Source: Phyllobacterium zundukense
GTDB taxonomy: Bacteria; Pseudomonadota; Alphaproteobacteria; Rhizobiales; Rhizobiaceae
DNA: 64,000 nt
Assembly: GCF_002764115.1 (NCBI RefSeq)
Contig: NZ_CP017940.1
Span: 2,268,501-2,332,500 of the forward strand
Direction of reading: 5' to 3'
Below the pieces are notes generated by a model. It was not told where the DNA came from. It ran no database searches and was given only the letters and a program-made list of their open reading frames with translations. Below are positions 36,205-43,923 of this stretch, in pieces. Every line of letters starts with the position of its first letter. Positions within the stretch are counted from its first letter, which is position 1. The translations under genes and the position numbers were made by a program.

Positions 36205-37818
36205 CTATTCCGCAGCGATTTTGCCCGCCAAGTCGCGATTTTTCATCAGTTTATAGACAATCGAGTCCATCAGTGCCTGGAAGGACGCATCGATGATATT
36301 GTCGGAGACACCCACCGTCCACCAGCGCACATTGCTGGAATCGGTCGACTCGATGAGGACGCGCGTGATGGCTTCCGTGCCGCCATTGAGGATGCGCACC
36401 TTGAAATCCGCCAATACCAAATCGTCGATCTCGTGCTGATAGCGGCCCATATCCTTGCGCAGCGCAAGATCGAGTGCATTGACCGGACCATGTCCCTCGG
36501 CGACAGACATGCGCGTCTCGCCATCGACTTCCACACGGACCACCGCCTCCGAGACAGTCTTGATATTGCCATTGGCATCGAAGCGCCGTTCGACCATGCA
36601 ACGGAAGGATTCGACCTTGAAGAACTCCGGCACGGTGCCCAGCGTGCGCCGCGCCAGAAGTTCGAAGCTCGCATCGGCGCCCTCATAGGCATAGCCTTCG
36701 GCCTCGTGTTCCTTGACCAGCGCAATCAGCGTGTCGAGGCGCGGGTCTGACTTGGCTACAGGTATGCCGCGGCGCTCCAGCTCATTGATGAAATTGGATT
36801 TGCCGCCCTGGTCGGAGACCATCACCTTGCGGCGATTGCCAACGGTTTCCGGCGGCACATGTTCATAGGTCGCCGGTTCCTTGACCAGAGCCGACGCATG
36901 AATGCCGGCCTTGGTGGCAAAGGCGGAGCTGCCGACGAACGCGCCTTGCGAATTGGGAGCCCGGTTGAGCAACTCGTCAAAGCTGCGCGAGAGGCGGGTA
37001 AGCCCCTGCAATTTCTCCAGGCTGATGCCGGTTTCGAAGCGATCCACCCAGGCAGGCTTCAGCATCAGCGTCGGGATGATCGTCACCAGATTGGCATTGC
37101 CGCAGCGCTCGCCGATGCCATTCAGCGTGCCCTGTACGTGGCGAACGCCGGCATCGATCGCGGCTAGCGAATTGGCAACCGCCTGCTCCGTATCATTATG
37201 GGCATGAATGCCGAGATGATCGCCGGGAATGAACTTGGTTACCGTGCGGACGATTTCTGCCACTTCCGCTGGCTGCGTGCCGCCATTGGTGTCGCAGAGA
37301 ACGACCCAGCGGGCTCCGGCGTTGTAGGCAGTTTTCGCACAGGCAAGCGCATAATCCGCATTGGCCTTGTAGCCATCGAAGAAGTGCTCGCAATCGACAA
37401 TGGCTTCCTTGCCCGCTTCGACAGCAGCTCTGACGGAAGCATCTATGGATTCGAGGTTTTCCTCATTGGTACATCCGAGCGCCACACGGACGTGGTAGTC
37501 CCAGCTCTTGCCGACGAAACACACCGTATCGGCCGCCGAGCGAATGAGTGCGCCGAGGCCTGGATCATTGGCAGCAGATACGCCTGCGCGCTTGGTCATG
37601 CCGAAAGCCGCAAATTTCGCGCGTTTCGTACGTTTCTCAGCAAAAAATGCGGTGTCGGTGGGGTTGGCACCAGGGTAGCCGCCCTCGACATAGTCGAAAC
37701 CGAACTCGTCCAGCAAATCGGCAATGACCTTTTTGTCCTCGACCGAAAAGTCGATGCCCGGCGTCTGCTGGCCATCACGCAATGTCGTGTCGAAGAGATA
37801 GATCCGTTCCTTGGTCAC
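36205..37818 (-). CDS. cimA: (R)-citramalate synthase-like protein (TIGR00977 group)
   Basis: 537 residues of the DRE-TIM metallolyase superfamily: LFDTTLRDGQQTPG at the start, metal-binding HAHND in LGIHAHNDTEQAV, LNGIGERCGNANL, and a C-terminal LeuA-type regulatory domain. Such proteins condense acetyl-CoA with pyruvate to citramalate, feeding isoleucine synthesis; distinguishing it from isopropylmalate synthase rests on family features only. GTG 37818 is the start, because GGGGAGG precedes it and it overlaps the GFA gene stop as GTGA. The longer in-frame extension would lie inside that gene. Confidence 0.85.
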   Translation of the reverse strand: MTKERIYLFDTTLRDGQQTPGIDFSVEDKKVIADLLDEFGFDYVEGGYPGANPTDTAFFAEKRTKRAKFAAFGMTKRAGVSAANDPGLGALIRSAADTVCFVGKSWDYHVRVALGCTNEENLESIDASVRAAVEAGKEAIVDCEHFFDGYKANADYALACAKTAYNAGARWVVLCDTNGGTQPAEVAEIVRTVTKFIPGDHLGIHAHNDTEQAVANSLAAIDAGVRHVQGTLNGIGERCGNANLVTIIPTLMLKPAWVDRFETGISLEKLQGLTRLSRSFDELLNRAPNSQGAFVGSSAFATKAGIHASALVKEPATYEHVPPETVGNRRKVMVSDQGGKSNFINELERRGIPVAKSDPRLDTLIALVKEHEAEGYAYEGADASFELLARRTLGTVPEFFKVESFRCMVERRFDANGNIKTVSEAVVRVEVDGETRMSVAEGHGPVNALDLALRKDMGRYQHEIDDLVLADFKVRILNGGTEAITRVLIESTDSSNVRWWTVGVSDNIIDASFQALMDSIVYKLMKNRDLAGKIAAE

Positions 37819-38321
37819 TTGTCCGCCTCCCCTTGCGGCCCCGATGGCGGCCATTGATCCGTGTCGTGGTCGGGGTGCTGATAGGATATCATTGTTTTCA
37901 GGAATTCTGCCGATTCCGGGTCTCCCTCGGAAGTATATCCCGGTAGTGTCGACAAACCATCGACATAAGGCAGCTTGCCTTCGAGGCCCCATTGAATGGT
38001 CGGGGCTAGTTCCTCCGGATGATCAAAAGCAGCAATCGCAAGCGCCATGCCGTCGGGCGCCTCATAAGTCAGCGGGGTTCCGCAGTTCGCGCAGAAGCCG
38101 CGCTTGACGTGGTTGGAGGATTGAAACCGCCTGGGCTCGCCCCTGGTCCATTGAAAATCTGTGCCGCGAACCGATGTCAACGGCGCAAAAAAGTTGCCGA
38201 ATGCTTTCTGGCACATGCGGCAATGGCAGATCGATGCATCACCGAGCTTGCCTTCGACGCGAAAACGGATCGCACCGCACTGACACCCGCCGGTATAGAT
38301 CGGCTTGTTGTCGAGACTCAT
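37815..38321 (-). CDS. GFA domain (glutathione-dependent formaldehyde-activating enzyme family) protein
   Basis: 168 residues with the zinc ligands of the GFA/CENP-V fold: CQCG (Cys13, 15), CHCRMC (Cys32, 34, 37) and CANCG (Cys77, 80). The founding member was linked to formaldehyde-glutathione adducts, but the role of most relatives is unknown. It overlaps both neighbours by four bases (DUF559 gene upstream, cimA downstream), so the three are translated as a coupled set. Confidence 0.9.
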   Translation of the reverse strand: MSLDNKPIYTGGCQCGAIRFRVEGKLGDASICHCRMCQKAFGNFFAPLTSVRGTDFQWTRGEPRRFQSSNHVKRGFCANCGTPLTYEAPDGMALAIAAFDHPEELAPTIQWGLEGKLPYVDGLSTLPGYTSEGDPESAEFLKTMISYQHPDHDTDQWPPSGPQGEADK

Positions 38322-38707
38322 GATGGATGTCCCTTTCGGATCTGATCAACTGTCGCAACTATGTGCTGGCATGCCCCTTCGATATCACGCAGCACATCAT
38401 CGTTCCAAAATCGCAAGACGTTCCAGCCGTCGCGTTCCAAGCGCTGGGTTCTCTCTTGGTCGTATATCAAATTATGATCATCAGCATGCTGGGATCCGTC
38501 TAGCTCGATAATTAGACGGACCGAGGGACATGCAAAATCGACTATATATCCAGCAATCGGCATTTGGCGCTTGAATGACAGCCCCATCAGGCGATGCGCG
38601 CGAAGCGAATTCCAAAGTTTCAACTCTGCATCTGTCAATGCGTGACGCATAGATTTGGCATTTTTGCGTATTCTTGAAGGAACAGGCGTATGAGACGGCA
38701 TGTTCAT
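38318..38707 (-). CDS. DUF559 (Vsr-like endonuclease-fold) protein
   Basis: 129 residues. The pattern RHALTDAELKLWNSLRAH, FKRQMPIAGYIVDFACP and LIIELDGSQH is the DUF559 version of the Vsr/PD-(D/E)XK nuclease fold, with Asp in VDF, Glu in IELDG and a later DGWNVLRFWNDDV. Function in vivo is unknown; DNA cleavage is plausible but untested for most members. Start at 38707 or two codons later at 38701. Its start abuts the 47-bp inverted repeat, so its promoter must lie within or beyond that repeat. Confidence 0.85.
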   Translation of the reverse strand: MNMPSHTPVPSRIRKNAKSMRHALTDAELKLWNSLRAHRLMGLSFKRQMPIAGYIVDFACPSVRLIIELDGSQHADDHNLIYDQERTQRLERDGWNVLRFWNDDVLRDIEGACQHIVATVDQIRKGHPS

Positions 38708-38867
38708 TCACCCCCCTCTGTCCTGCCGGACATCTCCCCCACAAGGGGGGAGATCGGCTTGCACCAATATTGATGCCAATCTCCAACGTTGGAAATTGGC
38801 GAAAGCACCTATGCCATCTGATCTCCCCCCTTGTGGGGGAGATGTCCGGCAGGACAGAGGGGGGTGA
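38708..38867. repeat. MITE-like element with perfect 47-bp inverted repeats
   Basis: The left arm (38708-38754) and right arm (38821-38867) are exact reverse complements over 47 bases. Each arm contains CTGTCCTGCCGGACATC and a C-run/G-run palindrome. The 66-base centre holds its own palindrome (TCCAACGTTGGA). No transposase is encoded. Arms of this kind are seen between genes in many Rhizobiales; a shortened relative is at about 24998-25018. It fills the gap between the cysS stop and the DUF559 start. Confidence 0.85.
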
Positions 38868-38880
38868 GAAGCACAAACAT

Positions 38881-40329
38881 TCATCGCCTCACCTCCCAGG
38901 TCGTGATGCGTTCGCCCGTTGCCGGATCCTTGCCGTCCTTCAGCTGAATACCTTTCTCCAGCAGTTCATCGCGGATGCGGTCGGCTTCAGTGAAGCTCTT
39001 GGCTGCGAGCAAGGAAAGGCGATTACGGATCTTGACTTCGATTTCATTCTCAAGCTCTGTCGAAATTGCTTCCGCACTCAGGTCAATACCCAGCAATCCA
39101 AACACTGCACGATAGTCCGCTGGATCGAGGACGCGTGACTTCCTGATCGATGCCAGCCAGTTGATCAGGCTTGGTGTTGCCAGATCGTCTGACAGGATGT
39201 CAATCGCCTCATCCGGAATCACACCGACGCCGGCATCGCCCACATATTCGCGGGCTTTAGCGAGGATGTTTTCCGCCTCTTCCAGCTTCCGCACGCTGAA
39301 GTCGATCGGCTCGCGATAGTTGGTCATCAACATCGCAAGGCGCAGCACCTCGCCCTGCCATTTCCGGTCGCCAAATACCGTCGTCTCGAGCAATTCGTGG
39401 ATCGTCACGAAATTGCCGACGCTCTTTGCCATTTTCTGACCTTCGACCTGAAGAAAACCGTTATGCATCCAGACATTGGCCATGCGGTCCGTGCCAAGCG
39501 CGCAGCAAGACTGGGCTATCTCATTCTCATGGTGCGGAAAGACCAGATCGATACCGCCGGCATGGATGTCGAAGATATTCTTCATCGGATCATCGCATTG
39601 CAGACCGCCGCCGAACGGCTCCAGCAGTTTGGCCATCGCCATGGCCGAGCACTCGATATGCCAACCCGGGCGCCCAAGACCATCGATGCCGGCGGGCGAA
39701 GGCCAGCCCGGCTCATCCTGCTTGGACGGCTTCCACAAGACGAAATCCATCTCGTCGCGCTTGTAAGAGGCAACATCAACACGTGCGCCCGCCAGCATAT
39801 CGTCAAATGAACGGCGGGCGAGCAGACCGTAACGCGGCCCCTTGGCAGCATTCATTGCCGAGGGCGAGAACAGCACATGCCTATCGGCCACATAGGCAAC
39901 ACCGCGCTCGACGAGACGGTCGATCATTGCGACCATTTCGGCGATGTATTCCGTTGCACGCGGCTGGTCCGATGGCTGCAGATTGCCGAGTGCGGCAACA
40001 TCGGTCTGGAATTGCCGGTTGGTGGTCTCGGTGACTTTTCGGATAGCCTCGTTCAACGGCAGATCCGGATAATCACGGGCAGCCCGCGCATTGATCTTGT
40101 CATCGATGTCGGTGATGTTGCGCACATAGGTGACCTGGTTTGTCCCATAGATATGGCGCAACAGACGGAACAGCACGTCGAAGACGATCACTGGCCGGGC
40201 ATTGCCGATATGGGCGTAATCATAGACCGTCGGGCCGCAGACATACATGCGCACGTTTTCCGGATCGATCGGCTCGAAGATTTCCTTCGTGCGGGTGAGC
40301 GTGTTGTAAAGGCTCAGTTGTTGCGGCAT
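38881..40329 (-). CDS. cysS: Cysteinyl-tRNA synthetase
   Basis: Class I aminoacyl-tRNA synthetase charging tRNA-Cys. 482 residues. The HIGH motif appears as [19 protein letters not shown] appears as KMAKSVGNF, and the catalytic zinc ligands include [12 protein letters not shown] and [11 protein letters not shown]. The DALR-type C-terminal domain is complete. Length and motifs are normal. Confidence 0.97.
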   Translation of the reverse strand: MPQQLSLYNTLTRTKEIFEPIDPENVRMYVCGPTVYDYAHIGNARPVIVFDVLFRLLRHIYGTNQVTYVRNITDIDDKINARAARDYPDLPLNEAIRKVTETTNRQFQTDVAALGNLQPSDQPRATEYIAEMVAMIDRLVERGVAYVADRHVLFSPSAMNAAKGPRYGLLARRSFDDMLAGARVDVASYKRDEMDFVLWKPSKQDEPGWPSPAGIDGLGRPGWHIECSAMAMAKLLEPFGGGLQCDDPMKNIFDIHAGGIDLVFPHHENEIAQSCCALGTDRMANVWMHNGFLQVEGQKMAKSVGNFVTIHELLETTVFGDRKWQGEVLRLAMLMTNYREPIDFSVRKLEEAENILAKAREYVGDAGVGVIPDEAIDILSDDLATPSLINWLASIRKSRVLDPADYRAVFGLLGIDLSAEAISTELENEIEVKIRNRLSLLAAKSFTEADRIRDELLEKGIQLKDGKDPATGERITTWEVRR

Positions 40330-40713
40330 GGCGGTTGTCTCAAACTCGGGTTCAGATATTCAGATTCATACCAACGCGCTGGTCTGCTGACCGGAGTGTT
40401 TCGCATCTTTGTACTTGAATTTTGAGACGAAAACGGCCGGGCCAGCAGAGCGCTAGCTGATAATGATCCGACAGGTAATAATAATCGTGACGGGCAACGT
40501 TTTCATGCGGGCATTTATGGTCGAGAGCGCGCCAATCGTCAAGAGTCGATCACCACAACCTCGGTGTTGCAATTTTGTCGCCTCGGCGATGGTTAATCCA
40601 AATTAACCGAATAGCCTAAAATCCTCCCGGAAAGTGCCTTTTTTCCGGCCAATTTGACCGGGAATCCTGTGACTTGAACTAAGGGGAATAGGCCCCGCCA
40701 AAAGGACCAGACC
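40330..40713. other. 384-base gap between cysS and a 55-codon gene
   Basis: No longer gene is visible on either strand. Near its right end is an inverted repeat GGTTAAT/ATTAACC (40591-40597, 40602-40608) that includes a CtrA-like ATGGTTAA. The cysS promoter should lie at its left end. The centre shows nothing I can name. Confidence 0.5.
40589..40608 (+). promoter_or_regulatory. TTAA-rich inverted repeat, CtrA-like half sites
   Basis: ATGGTTAA (40589-40596) and ATTAACC (40602-40608) give two TTAA half sites six bases apart. The CtrA consensus is TTAA-N7-TTAAC, so this is one base short and only suggestive. It lies about 105 bases upstream of the 55-codon gene. Confidence 0.3.
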
Positions 40714-40881
40714 ATGACAAACAACCAACAAACGGCGAAGCCGCGCGAAAGCGCCCGCGCCGACAATCTTGCCTCACAATACCGAGCGATTGGCCCTGCC
40801 GCGATTCTGGCTGCCGTTCTCAGCACAGTACGCCAGCGTCCACAGCTGAAGCTCGCCTCAATTGTGCAGGAAACGGACTAA
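40714..40881 (+). CDS. 55-residue conserved small protein
   Basis: The frame reads MTNNQQTAKPRESARADN, then LASQYRAIGPAAILAAVL, then a basic stretch ending IVQETD. A Shine-Dalgarno AAAGGA lies about seven bases before the ATG. It resembles a group of short Rhizobiales proteins with a polar start and a conserved QY-x-AIG-x-x-A-x-x-AA helix. Function is unknown. Its last 24 bases overlap the end of the convergent lysE-type gene. It is too short for most gene finders, so it is easily missed. Confidence 0.55.
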   Translation: MTNNQQTAKPRESARADNLASQYRAIGPAAILAAVLSTVRQRPQLKLASIVQETD

Positions 40882-41472
40882 CAGGCTTAACGCAATGCCG
40901 GCCATGACGAGGCCAATCAGAACGTCAAGCACACGCCAGGCAGCCGGCCTCGCAAATACCGGCTGCAGCAGTCTCGCACCATAACCGAGACCAAAGAACC
41001 AGATGAAGGATGCAAGCGCCGCGCCTGCGCCGTAAGCCGCGCGGTTGACACCTTCGAAGCGCGCCGACAGGCCCCCAAGCAAGACCACCGTATCCAGATA
41101 GACATGCGGGTTGAGGAAGGTCAGCGCCAGAACGGTGCCGATGGCCACCTTCAAATTGCCGTTGCCCGAGGTCGCCGCTCGCAGCACTTCCGGGTGGAAT
41201 GCGCGCCGGAAAGCAATAAAAGCATAACAGAACAGAAATGCGGCGCCGCCAAGCGTCACGAAGGAGATCAGCTTTGGCGATTGCGCAATCAATGTGCCGA
41301 GCCCGGCAACGCCAGCGGCAATCAACAAGGCATCGGAAAGTGCGCAGATCAGGCTCAGGGTAAAGACGTGCTCGCGCAGCAGCCCCTGCCGCAAGATGAA
41401 GGCATTTTGCGCGCCGATGGCGATAATGAGGGACGCGCCAAGAAGGAAACCGGAGAGTGCGGCTGAAAACAT
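40858..41472 (-). CDS. LysE/ArgO family amino-acid exporter
   Basis: 204 residues with about six membrane helices. The opening SGFLLGASLIIAIGAQNAFILRQGL is highly typical of LysE/ArgO exporters of basic amino acids (lysine, arginine). Substrate not determined. No LysR-type partner gene lies next to it here. Its 3' end overlaps the 55-residue protein gene on the other strand. Confidence 0.88.
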   Translation of the reverse strand: MFSAALSGFLLGASLIIAIGAQNAFILRQGLLREHVFTLSLICALSDALLIAAGVAGLGTLIAQSPKLISFVTLGGAAFLFCYAFIAFRRAFHPEVLRAATSGNGNLKVAIGTVLALTFLNPHVYLDTVVLLGGLSARFEGVNRAAYGAGAALASFIWFFGLGYGARLLQPVFARPAAWRVLDVLIGLVMAGIALSLLVRFLHN

Positions 41473-41509
41473 CGGGTGGGTATCCTGGAAAATAGTTGGG
41501 GTTGGAAAC

Positions 41510-42274
41510 CTAGAACAATTTCATCTGGTCGTCAGGCTCTGGAGGTTTGGCCCGCGCCGGTTTCTTGCGCTCTTCCAGAGTTTCAGCAACCCGCTCCTGA
41601 ATCTCCGGCCCGGTGTTGGCAAAATTGTTGACCTTGTCCGAGACGGGGATAGCCTCGAAGAAATCCGCCTGTGCCGGCTTCATGAGATCGGCGACGTGGC
41701 GGGGCTCCTGCGTCTTGCAATCGAGCCAGCGGGTGAAATCCTTCTGCTCGATCACCACAGGCATGCGGTCATGGATAAAGCGCAGATTCGCGTTGGCGCC
41801 CGTTGTCAGGATCGCCCCTGTATCTATTTCCGAGCCTTCCGCATTGGCCCATGGCTCATAGAGACCGGCGAAGGCGACAATCCCGCCATCTCGCGGCCTG
41901 ATCCAATAGGCCTGGGCTTTCTTGTCGCCAGTCCGGCGCCATTCGTAAAAGCCCGAGGCCGGGATCAGAGCACGGCGATGGCGCATCGCGGCCTTGAACG
42001 AGGCTTTTTCGATGGCCGTTTCCGAGCGGGCATTAATCATCAGCGGATAGTTTGCCGTATCCTTCACCCAGCCCGGAATGAAGCCCCAACGTACGAGCAG
42101 CGCCCGGCGGTTCGGACGATTGCTGCCGGGTGGCGGTGTTTCACCGCTGACCACCATGAGGATCGGCTGCGTTGGGGCAATGTTATAGCGTGGGGGAAAT
42201 GCCTCTAGTTCCATTAGGTCGAACCAAGCTTCGATTTCTTCCGGGGTTCCGAGGAGGGAAAAACGTCCACACAT
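41510..42274 (-). CDS. SRAP (YedK/HMCES-type) DNA-protein crosslink protein
   Basis: 254 residues starting MCGRFSLLG, so Cys2 becomes the N-terminal residue that bonds to abasic sites in single-stranded DNA. FPPRYNIAPTQPILMV, the RWGFIPGWV stretch, NARSETAIEKASFK, and HDRMPVVIE (catalytic His) are all present. The family protects abasic sites at replication forks. The LysE gene follows after a 37-base gap on the same strand. The C-terminal tail is Pro/Lys-rich. Confidence 0.92.
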   Translation of the reverse strand: MCGRFSLLGTPEEIEAWFDLMELEAFPPRYNIAPTQPILMVVSGETPPPGSNRPNRRALLVRWGFIPGWVKDTANYPLMINARSETAIEKASFKAAMRHRRALIPASGFYEWRRTGDKKAQAYWIRPRDGGIVAFAGLYEPWANAEGSEIDTGAILTTGANANLRFIHDRMPVVIEQKDFTRWLDCKTQEPRHVADLMKPAQADFFEAIPVSDKVNNFANTGPEIQERVAETLEERKKPARAKPPEPDDQMKLF

Positions 42275-42382
42275 GCAATTGAGGCCTGATTAGATTTGGG
42301 ACTGGCGATCATCCGCATTTGCGGTGCCGGGTCAAGTATCGTTACCCTTGTCAAAATCGCTGTCACGACTTACCCCTGAGAT

Positions 42383-42814
42383 ATGGACCAGATTCCCCTT
42401 TCCGCAACTGTCGATGGTGTTTCGGCCGTCTGTATTCGCGATGGAGCTTTCCTGCTCGTCGAACGCGGACGCGAACCATCGAAGGGCTGGCTGGCATTTC
42501 CGGGTGGGCGACGCGAGGAAGACGAGACGCCGCAAGACGCGGCCATCCGCGAGCTTTACGAGGAAACCGGCATTGTCGCGACCGGGGTCTCTTACCTCAC
42601 CACGGTGACATTCGACTATTCCACGCCGGAATTCCCGTCGCCCAAACCGTTCCGCCTCGCCGTTTTCCTGGCTCACGATCCAACGGGCGAGGCCGTCGCC
42701 GCCGACGATGCAGCAGCCGTCCACTGGTTGCGGGTTGATGAGATGGCGGCTTTCGATGTGACGGAGAGCGTATTGGAAGTTGCATACGATCTTGCGAGCT
42801 CGTTCGAAAGTTGA
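42383..42814 (+). CDS. Nudix hydrolase
   Basis: 143 residues with an intact Nudix box: GGRREEDETPQDAAIREL, then YEETGI, matching G-x5-E-x7-REU-x-EE-x-G-U. WLAFPGGRR precedes it. Family members hydrolyse nucleoside diphosphate-linked compounds; the substrate here is unknown (ADP-ribose-like is one option). It is divergent from the SRAP gene. Confidence 0.92.
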   Translation: MDQIPLSATVDGVSAVCIRDGAFLLVERGREPSKGWLAFPGGRREEDETPQDAAIRELYEETGIVATGVSYLTTVTFDYSTPEFPSPKPFRLAVFLAHDPTGEAVAADDAAAVHWLRVDEMAAFDVTESVLEVAYDLASSFES

Positions 42815-43172
42815 GGGTATTAACCATCAACGCCTTGAAGGCGCCTTGCTTTCAAGCAACATGCCTTCTTGAGGGGAATCGAGAGCGGAGCACATCCAAA
42901 TGGAATCGTTCTGCCGGAGGGAATTCGTGGACAAGGTCAAGGGGTTTGGCGAGGCCGATGTCTTTCCATCGGACGACGCCGAAGCCCGACGGATTTGGCC
43001 GAATTCACCCGGCCCCTTCGGGTTTCCGGCTGGCGGACACCCACTTTGTCAGGCGGCTTCGTCCGATGCACAAACATCGGCCTCGCCACCTTCCGCGTGG
43101 ATTGTCTCGCCATCCGAGAAACAGAACTGGTTCCATTTGAATGTTCTCCGCTCTAAGGCTCAAGGTTATTTC
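42815..43172. other. 358-base gap filled mostly by a long palindromic repeat
   Basis: An open frame runs across it into the next gene, but the codons come from a palindromic element and show no protein features. A TTAACCAT sequence (CtrA-like) is at 42820-42827. The promoter of the TIGR02301 gene should be at the right end. Confidence 0.55.
42883..43153. repeat. Long imperfect palindromic element of about 270 bases
   Basis: Outer arms (42883-42913 and 43122-43153) match in reverse complement with four mismatches and one gap. They carry GAGCGGAG, CAAATGGAA and GTTCTG. Inner arms (about 42947-42984 and 43054-43088) share GGCGAGGCCGATGT and CATCGGACGA. The centre is less symmetric. No coding capacity for a transposase. 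It looks like a non-autonomous repeat or a decayed pair of inverted elements. Confidence 0.7.
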
Positions 43173-43541
43173 GTGCGTCGCATAGGATTGATCACAGCGT
43201 TTTTGGCAGTCATTGTCGCAGCGGCGCCGGCTCATGCGGTCGATCCCCTGTATGAAGCGAAGCTCGTTCGCCTCGCGGAAGTGCTTGGGTCAATCCACTC
43301 ATTGCGTAATCTTTGTGGTGAGAAGAGCAGTCAGTGGCGCGATCGCATGGATTCACTGCTTCTGGCGGAAAATCCTGACCCTGCGCGCAAGGCGCGGCTG
43401 ATCGCAAGCTTCAACCGTGGATACCGCACATTCAACGAGACGTACTCGACCTGTACGAGCCAGGCGATTGCGGCGATTGACCGCTACCAGAGCGAAGGAA
43501 TGAGACTTTCTTCTGAGATCGTATCGGGCTATGGAAATTAA
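43173..43541 (+). CDS. TIGR02301 family secreted protein
   Basis: 122 residues starting at GTG 43173 (AAGG upstream), with a signal peptide ending near residue 22 (AHA). Two well-separated cysteines (Cys48 in RNLCGE, Cys94 in STCTSQ) match the family, which is found across alphaproteobacteria and has unknown function; a disulfide is likely. A longer in-frame version to 42900 would run through the palindromic repeat and has no signal peptide at its start, so I reject it. The stop lies inside a CtrA box for the next gene. Confidence 0.85.
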   Translation: MRRIGLITAFLAVIVAAAPAHAVDPLYEAKLVRLAEVLGSIHSLRNLCGEKSSQWRDRMDSLLLAENPDPARKARLIASFNRGYRTFNETYSTCTSQAIAAIDRYQSEGMRLSSEIVSGYGN

Positions 43542-43553
43542 CCAGGCTTTAAC
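43538..43553 (+). promoter_or_regulatory. Consensus CtrA-binding box
   Basis: TTAA, CCAGGCT, TTAAC exactly matches TTAA-N7-TTAAC, the site of the alphaproteobacterial cell-cycle regulator CtrA. It lies 91 bases upstream of the 85-residue protein gene and overlaps the end of the preceding gene. Presence of ctrA itself is expected in this group but is not shown in the window. Confidence 0.6.
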
Positions 43554-43643
43554 TGTTGGAGCCAATGAACCGCATTTTAAACAAAACGTATGGTATTGTT
43601 TAGCGGTAGTTTAAGAATTGGCCTCGGCCAAGGATGGTATATC

Positions 43644-43901
43644 ATGAACATGACATCGACGGACCTTGATAGGTTGGTTGCAGAAGAAAAAAAACTGGTT
43701 GCGATCGAATATCAGAACGAAGTCTGGGCAGATGGCACGCTTGAAGGTATCGAACCCGAAATTATGGCCGAAGCCGCTTTCGCAACCGCGTTGACCGAAT
43801 TGATCCGCGATAACGGGGAAGTGTCTGCACTGGCCTTGCTTGAAGTGCTGCGTGAACGTATTTCTGCGGGTGAGTTTTCATCGAATCGCGTTCTGCAATA
43901 G
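43644..43901 (+). CDS. 85-residue conserved hypothetical protein
   Basis: MNMTSTDLDRLVAEEKKLVA, then YQNEVWADGTLEGIEPEIMAEA and a helical C-terminal half (TALTELIRDNGEVSALALLEVL). Acidic, soluble, no signal peptide or membrane helix. ATG 43644 is preferred to an upstream TTG frame because AAGGATGG lies before it. I do not recognise a named family with certainty. A consensus CtrA box upstream suggests cell-cycle control. The secreted-protein gene starts 22 bases later. Confidence 0.65.
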   Translation: MNMTSTDLDRLVAEEKKLVAIEYQNEVWADGTLEGIEPEIMAEAAFATALTELIRDNGEVSALALLEVLRERISAGEFSSNRVLQ

Positions 43902-43923
43902 TTCAACACCCGGGTGATCCTGC

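Noticed and set aside
38708..38867. CRISPR array
   Set aside because: Only two arms, in opposite orientation and much longer than spacers would allow; this is an inverted repeat, not a direct-repeat array.
42900..43172. N-terminal extension of the TIGR02301 protein by 91 residues
   Set aside because: The added part is translated palindromic repeat DNA, and the signal peptide would be buried. The GTG at 43173 gives a normal exported protein.
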